A stretch of 64,000 bases of DNA from Ceratopteris richardii (lineage: Eukaryota > Streptophyta > Polypodiopsida > Polypodiales > Pteridaceae), in the NCBI GenBank assembly GCA_020310875.1, contig CM035430.1, forward strand, positions 104,430,431 through 104,494,430. The letters are read 5' to 3'. The notes beneath the pieces are model-generated. The model was not told the DNA's origin. It was given only the letters and a program-made list of their open reading frames with translations, and made no database searches. The position numbers were made by a program, and so were the translations under genes. This document shows, one piece after another, positions 1 through 11,864 of the stretch (within the stretch, counting starts at the first letter, position 1; every line of letters starts with the position of its first letter).

Positions 1-197
1 GCATCCTTTCTCATCCAAGTCTTCAACATTGCAAGTTCTTCCCTAGTAGGAATGCTAGGATCTGCAAACTCTGGTTTTTCTTCATCTCCTGTAATAAATG
101 ATATAAGATCTTTGCTCATGAGGTGTGCTTCCATCCTCATGGACCATGCTGGATAGTTCTCCCTATCTAGCTTATCAATCTGCAAGCTTTCTCCCAT
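1..197 (-). pseudogene. gag: Ty1/copia gag, N-terminal part (Copia-E), cut by window edge
   Basis: Read on the minus strand, an ATG at 197-195 opens a frame that stays open to the window edge (about 65 codons). It begins MGESLQIDKLDRENYPAWSM and continues with a segment containing AHLMSK; the KLD-x-NY-x-x-W pattern is the start of the copia capsid (UBN2-like) domain. A primer-binding site and LTR lie just upstream, to the right in plus coordinates, so this is the gag start of a minus-strand copia element whose body lies outside the window. No stop is seen in the visible part, so whether the gene is intact cannot be judged. The family is different from Copia-A to D. Confidence 0.8.
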
Positions 198-405
198 CTT
201 GTGTCCACCTGTGTATTGAAAACTTCAAGCTTTACAAACAATGTATGTACCTTTACTTTGAATTGGACTCCTTTTGCCTTTCATGATGTCAAATAATCTT
301 CTCCTCAAGCTTTGACTCCAAGCTTTCACTTCTTAGTCCTTCAAGTGTTGAATTTCTTGAATCTGCAGCAGTCGGGATCCTTCTTTCTTCAAATTGATGT
401 CTCCT

Positions 406-417
406 GCTCTGATACCA
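406..417 (-). other. Primer-binding site of Copia-E (initiator Met tRNA type)
   Basis: The minus strand reads TGGTATCAGAGC, the standard copia primer site complementary to the 3' end of initiator methionyl tRNA. It sits 4 nt inside the LTR boundary and about 210 nt upstream of the gag ATG. Positions 198-405 are the untranslated leader; nothing else is seen there. Confidence 0.88.
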
Positions 418-421
418 CTGA

Positions 422-1420
422 TGGAAAATGTTAATCTCCAAAAGAACAACCTATTCTTGTGATTAGAGCACCTCTATACCAAGAATAAGTCAAAATCTTT
501 CACTCATTTAGAGGATCAACTACTAACTATCAAAAGATTAACAATTCTGTGAAGAAGATGATACACAGAAAAGTGTGCTGCACTATTTCTCCACATTGAC
601 TTATCAAACGTGTAAAGTTTTTGATGAAACTTTGTATGAAGTATCTCCTAGAGATTGCGCATCTACTCCAAGTTGAATCTCTTCAAAAGATTAAGTATAA
701 CTTGAGAAATCAACTTCTCAAGTTACCTATGTCAGAAACTGTCATCCAGAACAGTCGACTTTACACCTGTAACTTTTAAGACATGGTTCTCCTTGAATAG
801 AACCCGTTTTACAAAATGCTTCTAGACATAAGTAGCTTATCTTCCAACTTAAAGATTGAGCCCTCACTCATGCAAAACTTTAAACTGTGCTAGGAGAAAT
901 GACCAAAACATTGACTTCGAATTCTGCGCCTGTTTTAGGAACCAGTGAACACACTTCACATATGAATGTTCCTACACTTAATTCACTCAGCCTGATTACA
1001 ATTGGAAGCTAAAACTTTGCACAGAGGTCAAGCAACTCTCAACTTAGACTTGTACAAAAACATTTCACAATTGATCTACTGTAGAAGGAGAACACGCAGA
1101 AACATCGGGCGCAAAACTTTTCATTTACTCAGAGAAATTACAACTGAGTGATGAGAGCTAACTCAAATTCACTTTCCTCTATCTCATGACTTCTATCTCC
1201 CTCATTCTTGACTTCTAACTATTGTCACATATGCTCTCATACATGTCCCGACTTTTCTCAAAGTATTTATAGATAATTTGTACATGATTCTTACTGAACA
1301 AAAAATCTAAGTCATCTATGACTATGCTAATGTACATATGTGTACACTTCTCTTGTCCTCTGAATGTAATCTTCTTCCACACTTTAGGAATTGATTCTTC
1401 CTTCATCATTTGATCTTCCA
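422..1420 (-). repeat. 5' LTR of Copia-E
   Basis: The segment starts TGGAAAATG and ends GATCTTCCA on the plus strand, giving TG...CA ends with a short terminal inverted repeat (TGGAA/TTCCA), and lies directly outside the primer site. A minus-strand TATA box (TATAAATA) is at 1271-1264, about 150 bp inside the promoter-side end, as expected for U3. The right boundary is set by the switch to gypsy coding sequence at 1421. The other LTR lies outside the window, so length (999 bp) and TSD are unconfirmed. Confidence 0.65.
1264..1271 (-). promoter_or_regulatory. TATA box of the Copia-E LTR
   Basis: TATAAATA on the minus strand, placed so that transcription would run through the primer site into gag. 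Inferred from motif and position only. Confidence 0.5.
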
Positions 1421-4008
1421 TGCCTTCAATTGGTGATTGGTCTGCACCAACACCTGAGACAGTGCATACTGCCCTGGCACAATCACGCAGAACGGAAAGA
1501 AGATACGGAAGACGTCCCCCACGAGCAGGGAAGCAGATGAATGTCTTAGTATCCGAAACACAAGGGACAGCCACGACCACGGGCACAGCACACACGGTGC
1601 ACGATACTGAAGAGACCCATGTGTCCAGTGCACCCCCATCACCCCCCTTGCCACCCCCGCCTCCCACTCCACCACATTCACTTCCCATTACCAATGTAAC
1701 AACCACCGTCACCGCCTCCGAGTCCACTGCCATGACTGAAGCACAAACCGCCAATCAACCCACACACCCTCTCAACACCTCCCTTGTATACACCTCCACT
1801 AACACTGTAATCCTAACGGCAGCTACTGACATCCCCATTCCCCCACTCACACTTTCGGGCAGTTCATATTCACAACTGCACACACCACTGTACACATTCA
1901 CCACAATCACTGCACCCACAATTCCACTATTCACAATCACTCCCACTACTGCGTCCACCGTGGATTTGATGGACATATCACCCTCCACTGCACCTCTCCC
2001 TCCCCCCATACGGCCACAATCTCCCATTCCCCCACCACCCACTTCACCATTTTCCAGCACCACATTCACACTTCCCTTCCCCTCTCCCTTTCCCTCTGCA
2101 CTTAACACCCTTCTTGCATCCACCCCCATTAATAATGTATTTAATAACATGTATCAGTGCATGTCTCAGTTACAACAACACTATCAGCACCTCGATGCTC
2201 AACATACAAGTTTGTTCAGGAGTCATGAAGCATTACAAGGAAGATTCATTGACTTAGAGAAAGAGAAGAAACAATTACAACAGCAGTTTAGTGCATTGCA
2301 AGAACAACATGAGCAATTAGTGGCAAATCCACCGCAGCCAGATGCAGAAGAAAGACAACAAATGGATGATCTGCTACACTCCCAAATCACAGAGAACCTC
2401 AAGCTCCGCCGCAACGTGGCTCTATTACGGAAGCATATGTCTGCAGCCCTGGAAGAAAATAGACGGCTTCAGACACAAAACGAAGAGAACTTGGAAGTAG
2501 CCATGGAAGGTTCCCCACAAGAAATTGACCCGGAGAAGTTCAAGGCCATTCCCTCGGACAATATGCAAATCATATTGGAAACCCATGTTGATCTCCTCGA
2601 AGCCCATGCAGCCTTAGAAAAAGAAAGAGACGAACTACTAAGGCAATTGGCAGCTCAACCAGAACCACCAAAAGAAGTCCCAACCACCACTAACACAACT
2701 AACGAAGTAGCAGCGCTCAAAGCACAACTCGGAGAATTACAAAAGAAAGTCCTCGAATATGAACGCCAACCCTCCCCCTTGGTAGAACCAGAACCTGAAG
2801 ACCTAGTACCAATCGAAGTAGAGGAAACTTTTGAGGACCCGTACGTTCCGATGCCAGCACCTGGAGGCAAGCAGACAGCAGAGGGCATGGACACCATTGA
2901 GATAGAGGCCCCTGAATGGATGCAAAGATTAGAGAAAGTGGCCACAACCCATGATGACAGGGTAGCAGTTCAAATAGCATCCATGTCACGATTGGAAGAG
3001 GTAATCATAAAATCCGAGTACTTTAGAAACCTCTCACATCACAGGTGGATCGACACCTCCGATGACTTGTATGTTCCTTTTTGTGTCTTAATGGCGGATT
3101 ATAATGCTGAAATCAAGCACCACACCTCACGGGAACCAACCTCTGCCACACAGTTTGCACCAGACGACATCCCAAAAAGTGCCAAGCAGGGAAATATTCG
3201 CCAACCGACTTGGAGAATTCGGCTGCTTGAAACCTACCCGGAAATGAATCGCACATGGAATAACATGCCCCTATATATCAAGTACAATCCCTGCTACTGT
3301 CCTGTTTTCCGAAGAAGGTCGTGGCTGGAATACACAAAGATGGTGCTCACAACCAAAGGATGTGAGAAATGGCTCAACTATGTCTACTTAGCACCACCTA
3401 AAGGTCAACCTACCGTAGGGTATATGATATCGACAATTCGGCATTGGGGTGTCAGGTTCAAAAACGTACCAGATGTCATGACACAGATGTGCCTTAAAAT
3501 TTTTGAACTCATGATAGTCACCTTCCGGACCTTCAAGAATGTTAAGGAACCTCACCTCTCTGCGCTCGGATTCAATGAAGGCAATCAGGATCTTGTTTAT
3601 GACATGAGCACAACGCCCTCTATTAATGTTGTTTATGCATGGCATGCCCGCATCAAATACCTACCGGCCTGCTTCAAACAGACATTTGAAGAGATGTTTG
3701 TCACAGGGTTCTGGGAATATCACTCAGAGATCTTCATTCCCAGGCCCTCACATTTATTACAATTGTTTGCAGTAGAACAAGCTCTCCATTCAAAAAAGTT
3801 ACGAATGCCACATCCAGAGGTTCCCGGGCCAGTAGATTGGGATGCTTTACTCAAAGACTTGGCCAAAGGATTGAGGATTGCCGAACATCAATTAGCGCAA
3901 GACGTTGTCGAATACTACGTCCAACGACCCTCCCAACAAGGGTCTGTCAGGGACAACAGACGCGAGAGAGGGGGGGTGTTAGCAGCAGACAAGGAACTGA
4001 AGGACTGA
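1421..4008 (+). pseudogene. 3' part of the Gyp1-type extra ORF, truncated at its N-terminus
   Basis: An open frame of 862 codons ends at TGA 4006-4008. Its apparent ATG at 1420 uses the last base of the neighbouring copia LTR, so that start is an accident of insertion. About residues 50-240 are Pro/Thr/Ser-rich, 240-450 form a Gln/Glu/Leu-rich coiled coil, and the last 370 or so residues form a domain also present at the end of the 1,420-codon ORF at 53392-57654 (shared strings YDMSTTPSI, YAWHARI, YLPAC, VPGPVDW versus IPGPVNW). In one 68-residue block about three quarters of positions are identical by eye. The N-terminal domain of the full protein is missing. It is followed directly by a polypurine tract and an LTR, so it is the 3' end of a divergent Gyp1-type element. 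Despite truncation no stop interrupts it. Function unknown. Confidence 0.75.
3964..3976 (+). other. Polypurine tract of the truncated Gyp1-type copy
   Basis: GAGAGAGGGGGGG immediately precedes the LTR start TGTTAG. Gyp1 has the equivalent G-rich tract at 57653-57665. Confidence 0.75.
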
Positions 4009-4672
4009 CAAGGCATGGCAGTCAGAGAAGAGAGTTAGAGGGGAGAGAAGGCACAAGCACACAAGGGAGTCAACGATGATCTGGCAAGTAGGCCAATAAT
4101 TTTCTTCATGAAGAAGCAAGTACGAGCATTCACGCAGATCTAGCACTAAGGCAACCCTTTAATTTTTCAAAACCCTTACACCAATTAAAAGTGATTCTCA
4201 TCACTAACAACCCCTGTAAATACCATGTTCACCTTTTGTAGCTCCATTTTGTGCAAGCCGAGGAGTCCTCGAGCTTGAGGAGCCTTAGAAGTAGTTGCTT
4301 ACCAATTTTCGTATTTTTTAGATCTCGTTTGAGCCCTCAAATAAGCCCTGGAACCTAATTTTTAACTAGGCCGGACACTAGGTCTGGACAGGGCCAAAAC
4401 CTAGTCAAAAACTATAAATAGAGCTAGAGAGCTCATTTTTGAGGTTAGATTGTAATTGAATTGAACTTGTAAGAGCTTTTTGAAAGTAATCTAAGAACTC
4501 CATTGCTTCTCACTCTTTGTCTTGCCGTGTGTGCGCGTGTGTGTGTATGTGTGTGCATGTTTGTGTGCTTCTCACTCACGCACTTGTGGCTCCACTTGCT
4601 CGAGGTCTTCATACCATCCTCACGTCTTCCCGGATTGACATTAAAGGAGGTGCTACTCATCACTGAGCTACA
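3977..4672 (+). repeat. 3' LTR of the truncated Gyp1-type copy
   Basis: It runs from TGTTAGCAGCAG to GAGCTACA and aligns with the Gyp1 LTRs over most of its length, including GCCGAGGAGTCCTCGAGCTT, the TATA box TATAAATA at 4413-4420, and the TG-rich stretch near 4530-4565. It is 696 bp against 581 bp for Gyp1; the extra roughly 110 bp lie near the 5' end. The last three bases (CCA in Gyp1) are not conserved. Clearly diverged from Gyp1, so an older or sister subfamily. Confidence 0.8.
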
Positions 4673-4989
4673 ATGACTCATGAATTTTTGGCTCTCTTTA
4701 TATGTACTTTGATTCTCAAATTTTCATAATAAAATAATTTTACAATACGTAAAAATATATTGAGGCTTATCCTTAGGAATGAACTAAGGATATATGTATA
4801 TACACACGTTGTTTCTCATAGTCCAAAGTAATCCATAAATATGGTCTAGCACTTAGGCTTTCCATTTGTACCAAAAACTCCTCTCAAGCCTAAGATGCTT
4901 AAGGCTTCATTCCTTTGCAATATCGTGAAGTCTAATAATTGATTTGAATATGATTAGCTTTGCTCCATCCAATGATTTAGTCATCATGT
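4673..4989. other. Unassigned AT-rich DNA
   Basis: No gene is visible. The right part (about 4850-4989) may hold further decayed minus-strand copia sequence continuing from the RNase H relic next to it, but no frame is readable. Confidence 0.4.
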
Positions 4990-5181
4990 CTACATATTTT
5001 TGTTGAGTTGAGATAGATCAGTTACCTTTCTTGTAATCTTCTCATTTACAAAGTCATAATGGAACTCAATGTGATTGGTCCTTGCATGATGAATAGGGTT
5101 TGCTACAAGATGCATAGAACTCATGTTATCACCAAATACATGATCCCTTGCATAATTTCGTTCCAAATGTGATGATGCCAT
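4990..5181 (-). pseudogene. Ty1/copia RNase H relic (minus strand)
   Basis: A 63-codon frame contains DNMSSMHLVANPIHHARTNH followed by IEFHYDFV, the C-terminal copia RNase H pattern (D-x-x-S-A-x-x-L...NP-x-x-H-x-R-T-K-H-I-E). Both ends are lost in decayed sequence. It differs from the RNase H of Copia-A to D in this window, so it is another copia family, in the opposite orientation to Copia-A next door. Confidence 0.65.
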
Positions 5182-5255
5182 TCATTGACAATATTCCCAC
5201 CAAAGGATGTGAGGAGAAGGTAAAAGATGAAATCGTAGACTCTTTAGGATGTAGA

Positions 5256-5486
5256 TGTTGATATATTTAGGTAGTGATGTGTGTGAACACTCTAGGACCG
5301 CCGGGGCACTTTTTTCCCTCTTTAGGAGGTTTTTTTCCCCCGGCTTGTATATACGCCTATTGCGCTAATGGGCTACTTATCTTTGTACATTCTCTAGTAA
5401 TACATTCAGCGTTGTGTGTTTGTGCTCCAAGCTTCTTCTTCTTCCTTGTGCTGTTTGTGTGCTTTTGCAGACGTCTATCTCCAACA
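5256..5486 (+). repeat. 5' LTR of Copia-A
   Basis: 231 bp from TGTTGATATATTTAGG to TCTCCAACA, with TATATA at 5348-5353. The same LTR occurs at 10144, 17562, 21383, 31911, 36811, 38194 and 58491. Confidence 0.92.
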
Positions 5487-5488
5487 AT

Positions 5489-5500
5489 TGGTATCAGAGC
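5489..5500 (+). other. Primer-binding site of Copia-A
   Basis: TGGTATCAGAGC, initiator Met tRNA type, 2 nt after the LTR. Confidence 0.9.
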
Positions 5501-5841
5501 AGTTCATCGCTTCATCTAGGGTGCCGTCGACACTCCTCCGTTTGCAGTCTCAGAATCGCACGAATTTTGGTAAGCATACTCAGCGTGTTTCCGAGATAAA
5601 AAAAACTTCGCTCTGTGGTGCCGAAATCGCGATCTGAGCTCGTTTCGACCTCCGAACACACTATCGCAGTGCTTGTACAGGCTATTTTGTCTTTTTGTAC
5701 CAAAGGTATATACTAGTTTCTGTTCGCCAGTTTAAGCGGCTAGAAGTCTGCTACAGGTCTAGCAGAACTCGTATGGGCAGATCTGTTCAACTTTTTGAGA
5801 TACAGTCAATTTTCTGCATCAAGGTATTTTAGTCACCGGCC

Positions 5842-6903
5842 ATGGCTGAAAGCAGTGATGTATTCCGTATGTTGGCTGTTGAGGATAACTTGGATGGTAC
5901 CAACTACCCATTATGGGCTTATATGATGCGACATTTATTGGTTGCAAAAGGATTATGGAACATTGTGCAAGGTGTTGAAAGACGTCCTGTTACACCTCTG
6001 ACTACAGGTACTACAAATATAGGTGCTGGAGCTGATGAAAATGGTGTTGAAGATGATATTCCGTAGATTCCTGTTTGTGCTGCTATTTTTGCTGCACCTA
6101 TTGCAGAGCAGATTCATTGGGATGGCAGAGATGCCCAGGCACATGCATTGATAGCTTTGTCTGTCAAACGTGTCATTATTCCTCCCATTTGCTCTTGCAG
6201 AATAGCTAAGGATGCTTGGGATAAACTTACCACATTGTACCAAGCTAGGAATGAGGCTCGTGTTGCTTACCTCCGAAAACAGTTGGAGAGTGAGCACATG
6301 AATGAAGGTGATTCTATGGACAGTTTCCTAACGAAGATCAAAGATTTGAAGGAACAATTGATTTCTGCTGATGAGGTTATACCAGATAACTCACTTGTAC
6401 AGACCGTTCTGAATGGTCTTCCTGATTCATATTAGAGTTTTGCTTCTACTCTTGGTTTGATGATGAAAGGCAATCCAAATGCCTTATCATTTGAGGAGTT
6501 AGTCTCTATTCTATTGCAGGAAGATCAGTCCAGGCAGAACAGGTCCATTATGCGAGTTGCAGATCAAGCTTTCCTAGCTAGTCAGAAGGGAAAAGGAAAA
6601 TGGAGCTCTTCAACTAGTAAGCAGAAATCTACTAATTTTGCATATTCGAAGAAGGAAGATAAAGATGAGAAGAAATCAGAAAATCAGAAAGTATTTTTTA
6701 AGTACTGTAAAGGGAATGATCATATCATAAAGAACTGTCCAAAACTGGGTGCTAAAGAGGCAAAGAAGAAAGAGGCTGGAATGGTTGTTGCAGAGGCCTC
6801 TACACCAAAAACAGAGTCTACAAATCTTGTGCAGGGAGAAGAATTGCGTTTACTACTGTCTGCAGTTTTGACCCATCTTCTCATGAGCAGTGCATGTCTG
6901 TAG
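5842..6903 (+). pseudogene. gag: gag of Copia-A (capsid and zinc knuckle), broken
   Basis: The ATG at 5842 follows GCCATGGCTG; the same start occurs in copies B, C and D (18149, 32498, 38778). The N-terminus contains GTNYPLWAYMMRHLL (copia capsid). A nucleocapsid knuckle CX2CX4HX4C is near 6700-6745, where the first cysteine reads Phe (FKYCKGNDH; the other copies have CKYC). In-frame ambers at 6064 and 6433 replace CAG codons of sister copies. A one-base loss near 6846 (GAATTGCG versus GAATGGGCG) shifts the frame, so the final codons to 6903 are out-of-frame. Confidence 0.88.
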
Positions 6904-9900
6904 TAGCCTCAGATGTTTGGTATTTTGATAGTGGGGCGACCAAACATATTACCTCGCAGCACAGTTTCTTCTCTTCACTCGAGCCTGCCCCTACAGGGAA
7001 TACTGTTACATGCGCCAACAACTCCTCTTATCCTGTTATGGTTGGTAAGATCATTTTGACTACTATTGATGGTAGTTCTTTCACTTTGTCAGATGCTTTA
7101 TTTGTGCCACGGATAAAAAAGAACCTGTTATCAGTTTCTGCATTAGCCAAGATTGGCTTGGTTGTGAAATTTATTGATGACAGGTGTACAGTTCATGATA
7201 TGTCAAATGGCGATGTGATTATTGCTTCTGGCATTTTATGTCGTGGGCTGTATAAGCTCATAGACTATGAAAGATCTATAAATGATTTGGCATGTGCAGT
7301 AAATGATTCGTAGGCTATGTTAGATGCAAAGCTTTGGCATGCACACTTTGGTCATCTGAATTTTGCTAGTTTGCTACGCGTGCAGAAATATGAAATGGTG
7401 TCCTCGTTGCCCAAACTTGAGGTACCTAGAAAACATGTTTGTGAAGGCTGTATTTTGGGCAAAATGCAGCGTTCATCCTTTCCAAAAGATGGTTTAGTTT
7501 GGGCTACTCAGAAATTGCAACTTGTACATAGTGATGTCTGTGGTCCTATGCAGACACCTTCTTTTGGGAATTATCTTTACTTCGTGACTTTCATCGATGA
7601 TTTTTCCAGGCATGCATGGGTATATCCATTGAAGGCAAAGTCGGAAGTGTTCATGTGCTTCAAACAGTTTTTGGTTTTGGCTGAAAATCTCTCAGCATGT
7701 AAAATGGGCACCCTTCATTCTGATCGAGGGGGGGAATATATGTCTTTTGATTTTAATGCATTTCTGGTTGAACGTGGGATAAAACACCACTGTACAATGC
7801 CGTATACACCTCAATAGAATGGCTGAATGGAAGAGCACGTCTCTCATGGAGATGGCGAGGTGTATGGTCAAGAGTCAGGCTTTACCTCATAGTTTCTGGC
7901 TTGAGGCTGTCATGTGTGCAGCATATGTACTGAACAGGTGTCCCACTAAAGCGCTACAGTCTATCACTCCATATGAGGCTTGGCATGATTGCAAGCCATC
8001 TTTTGCTCATCTGTGTGTTTTTGGTTGTTTGGCATACACATTAGTGCATGAACAACATCGCAGAAAATTGGATGATAAAGCAATAAAATGTCTTTTTGTT
8101 GGGTACAATTTCAAAAGTAAAGGCTATCGTCTGTATCATCCACATACTAAATGCATTCTAGTTAGCCGTGATGTTGTTTTTGTGGAAGATGCTATTCAAC
8201 CATTGCTTTCATGTACTAAGGAGACATGTGTTAGCTCCAAAGACATGTATGATACTTTGATGCCTCTTTTTATAGGTGGACAGTCTAGTGCTGGTCCTAA
8301 TGAGGCAACTTCTCAGCCTTTGCACGTTTCATGTGATGATTACATGATGCACTAGTTGATGAGAGAGTTGATATTGAGCAGGCAAAAACTATGCCAAAAT
8401 GGATAGTGCAGACTTTGTGTGACACCAAATTAGTTACACCTCTGTCATATCGTACTTGTTCAAGCTCTCATAGTGCCTCTTTTGCATCAGATTTCTATGC
8501 TATGGCTGCATCTAGTCTCTGTGATGAGAATGAGCCTGTTTCATTTGATGAAGCACAAAATTCAGAAAATTGGATGGCTGCTATGCAATAATATATGATG
8601 CAATAATGAAGAATGGTACTTGGTCTTTATGTGACTTGCCTCCTGGTAAGAAGGCCATTGGCACTAAGTGGGTATACAAGCTGAAGCGTAAACCTTATGG
8701 TACACTTCACAGGTATAAGGCTAGGCTTGTTGCAAAGGGTTATGCGCAGGAAAGAGGCATTGATTTTGATGAGACCTTTGCACCTACATGCCGTATGACT
8801 ACTGTTCGGAGCATTTGTGCACTTCCAGCCCATCGTGGTTGGAATGTACATCAGTTGGAAATTAAAACAACATTTTTGAATGGTGACTTGCATGAAGAAG
8901 TGTATGTTTTTCAGCCCCGTGGCTTTGTGCAGAAAGGGCATGAAAATCAGGTGTGCAGGTTAAAGAAGGCATTATATGGTTTGAAGCAAGCACCACGTGC
9001 TTGGTATGAGAAGATACATGCCTATCTGGTTGCACATGGTTTTGAGAACAGTCCAACTGAAAGCACCTTATATGTTAAGCATGCTAATGATGTGCTTCTG
9101 ATCATTGTTGTCTATGTTGACGACATGCTGCTCACTGGTCCTATTGAGAAGCATATTGCTGATTTCAAGGCTGATTTGCATGCCTCATTTGAGATGTCTG
9201 ATTTGGGGCATTTGCATCACCATTTGGGCATTTAGTTTATGCAAGTTGATGGTGGAATGGCTTTGTGTCAAACGAAATATATTGACACATTATTGCAGCG
9301 TTTTGGCCTTGAAGACTGTAAGCCTATTGCCACTCCTATGGAGGCAGGTTTACAATTGAGTCTTCATGATGCTGGAGATGCATTTGATGCTATTCTCTAT
9401 CAGCAAGCTATTGGATGCTTGATTTACTTATGCATTACTCGACCAGATATTTAGTTTGCTGTCTCACAAATGAGCAGATTTATGCATTGCCCAGGAGTCA
9501 AGCATTGGAAGGCGGTTAAGTGCATCTTTCGCTACTTGAGTGGTACTCGGCTACTTGGATTGTTTTATCCCAAGGGGGGATCACTACCGCGAGATTTGCA
9601 TGCTTTTTTTGACTCTGATTGGGCTGGTTGCTATGACACTCGTGTGTCCACTAGTGGCTTCTGCTTCATGCTTGGTAGCTCATGTATATTTTGGTTGAGC
9701 AAGAAGCAGCCTACTGTGGCCACTTCCAGTTGTGAGGCTGTATATAGGGAATCTTTCACAGCTATTGTTGAGTGTGTGTGGCTCAGATGCCTTATGGCTG
9801 ATTTGGGTGTTGGTCAGAATTCTGCCACCACTATCTTCAGTGACAGTCAGAGCGCATTGGCAATTGCGAGGAACCCTGTGTTCCATGCTCGCACTAAGCA

Positions 9901-10069
9901 CATTGAGGTGCATTATCACTATGTCAGGGAGAGGTTCTCTGCTGGGGAGATCAGCTTGGCATATGTGCCCACACAGGAGAACATTGCAGACCTTTTCACG
10001 AAGGCTCTGCCCAAGGAGAAGTTTGAAGCTTTCTGTAAAGCTTTGGGCTTACTTCCTTTTGTGGAGTGA
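6894..10069 (+). pseudogene. pol: pol of Copia-A: protease, integrase, reverse transcriptase, RNase H, broken
   Basis: Domains in order: aspartic protease (WYFDSGATKHIT, 6919-); GAG-pre-integrase finger (LWHAHFGHL ... CEGCILGK, about 7330-7475); integrase core with SDVCGP near 7530 and HSDRGGEY near 7715, its third acidic residue lost in a small deletion at about 7825; reverse transcriptase (KARLVAKGYAQERGIDFDET about 8720, YVDDM about 9116); RNase H (DSDWAG about 9613, ARTKHIEV about 9890). Stops at 7311, 7815, 9233 and 9452 are TAG where sister copies mostly have CAG. Frame changes: near 7825; near 8340, where about 28 bp present in Copia-C are missing; and near 8587. Non-functional. Confidence 0.9.
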
Positions 10070-10143
10070 CTTCCACATAGCTTGGCACTTCCTTATACAT
10101 GAGAGCCAGCTACTTGTTCACCGCATCACTCCCAGGGGGGATT

Positions 10144-10286
10144 TGTTGATATATTTAGGTAGTGATGTGTGTGAACACTCTAGGACCGGCGGGGCACTTT
10201 TTTCCCTCTTTAGGAGGTTTTTTCCCCCCGGCTTGTATATACACCTATTGTCCCTGTACATTCTCTAGTAATACATTCAGCATTGG
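10144..10286 (+). repeat. Truncated 3' LTR of Copia-A
   Basis: Begins TGTTGATATATTTAGG after the G-rich polypurine tract, has an internal deletion after CCTATTG, and stops matching at CATTCAGCATTG. Roughly the last 90 bp of the LTR are absent, replaced by gypsy-derived sequence. Confidence 0.88.
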
Positions 10287-10380
10287 ATATGTGATCCATT
10301 GCATCCTAGCTATTCTCCTTGTATTCACTACAAGTGGGTAGTTGACCTTGTGACCATGATTTATATATATTGAAAAATTA

Positions 10381-10680
10381 GTGGCTCATAGAGGAGAATT
10401 AGATGCATAAGAGGCTAGGGATTTCTTTGCACGTCATGGAATGCACTTATCTCTCACAAATGCTTATAATCTTGAGGCTAATGTAAAAATAGAAAGAGAT
10501 ATTTCACCAATTGTTAAAGTGATCTCTAAAGCTTATAATGGAGACATGAAACAATGGCCAAGTTATTTACCCTTTGCATTATGGGCTGATAGAATGAGTT
10601 GCACTAGTACAATAGGATACATGCCTATTGAACTAATGTATTATCAAAAACCTATTTTTCATATTATTACATACATACAT
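10381..10680 (+). pseudogene. Ty3/gypsy integrase core fragment
   Basis: A frame read from about 10381 contains RGELDA, an in-frame TAA, then EARDFFARHGMHLSLTNAYN and later PSYLPFALWADR and GYMPIELMYYQKPI. These are the second half of a gypsy integrase core; the usual N-G-x-x-E active-site block is recognisable as ANVKIERD. The rest of pol is absent. It ends in a TACA/CA/TA microsatellite. It may belong to the same family as Gyp3 at 30684-37973, but the two do not overlap, so this is a guess. Confidence 0.75.
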
Positions 10681-10684
10681 ACAT

Positions 10685-10716
<32 letters not shown>

Positions 10717-10731
10717 GTGTGTGTGTAGCAT
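10666..10731. repeat. Compound TACA/CA/TA/TG microsatellite
   Basis: Tetranucleotide TACA copies pass into CA, then TA, then TG repeats; the whole is close to self-complementary and could fold as a hairpin. Confidence 0.9.
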
Positions 10732-11803
10732 GAAATTCAATGAAATAAAGTTATGCAAATGATTATTTTTAGTTTTTTAAAATTGTAAGTAGAAAATATT
10801 TTCATATATTTAAGATTCAAATATGCAAATTGACGACATTTAAAATAATTAATGTTACCTTGTTTTGACTTGGAGAAGAGGTTAAATGTGAGTGTATTTG
10901 AGTGAAGTTTATATACACTTTGAACAAATAGATCCTAAAACAAGGAAAGCTATGTGAGTGAATGTGCCAAAGCATCATCTTCATTTGAAGGAAATGGTGA
11001 AGCGATGAGATTCAAGCTTCTATATGCTTTGGTGGAGGCGCTCAGGTCATAAGACTAGCCCTCAACACCTAGGAAGGTTCACAAACTGTTGCTCAAGCTA
11101 TCGTGTCAATGGAAGACAAACTATGACTTTATATCTACAAAAAAGAGAACATGCTGATTCATAAACCAAAAATCAAACATACATCACCTGAGAACATCGG
11201 GCCATAGAGTTTCACATCAGGCTCACCAAATGTAGGCACGGAAGGGCTACTGGATGACCACGGTGCACATAGGGTGCTTTTAAGCAAACTCAAGTGTTGT
11301 CATATTTAGCTAGTAAAATACTTGCTTTTTTTTGGATCAACGAATTGAGTATTAGTTGAGCTTGAAACAAAGGTATCAACTTAAGCAAAAAGATACCACT
11401 TTAGAATTCTCGTCATCCTTTAAAATATATTCAATTTTTCCAAGGCTCCATGAAAAGATATGAGTGAAAAAGCATTTTCTCGATGTTCGTGTGCAATCGT
11501 AGTTTTGATAAGAGTATTTTAGATGCAAAAATTTATGCAGACAAAGGTGGCATTACAAAACCTTTTAGATTCAATGTAATTATTTCAACGATGGAACGAC
11601 TGAAACCCAAGGCAAAGGTGTTGACAATTCGTGTTGTAACACACATGTGCACGTATTTCTCACCATGCAAAATCACCTGAAACATTTAACTCACACACAC
11701 CATTCATGCGCACTTGACTTCACTCACGAATGCACTCTCACACTTAATTTAGCACACAACACATACACACGTTCATTGACAATTGCATACGTATAAAATT
11801 TTA

Positions 11804-11864
<61 letters not shown>

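Larger units (their letters stand above)
5256..10286 (+). mobile_element. Copia-A, decayed near full-length Ty1/copia element
   Basis: Order: 5' LTR 5256-5486, primer site 5489-5500, leader, gag from 5842, protease, integrase, reverse transcriptase, RNase H ending 10069, polypurine tract about 10134-10141, and a 3' LTR truncated at 10286. It is the only one of the four same-family copies (A-D) that keeps protease and most of integrase without a large deletion, and so serves as reference for the deletions in B and D. It carries several frameshifts and amber codons and cannot encode a working polyprotein. The right end lacks the last 90 or so bases of the LTR, so no TSD can be read. Confidence 0.92.

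Noticed and set aside
1215-1754. Minus-strand frame across the Copia-E LTR and gypsy ORF
   Set aside because: Crosses an element boundary and runs antisense to a supported coding region.
5320-5335. AGGAGGT ribosome-binding-like motif in the copia LTR
   Set aside because: Bacterial-type signal has no meaning in this eukaryotic context.
5274-5637. Short open frames in the copia LTRs and leaders
   Set aside because: They recur with every LTR copy and overlap TATA and primer-site elements; non-coding LTR sequence.
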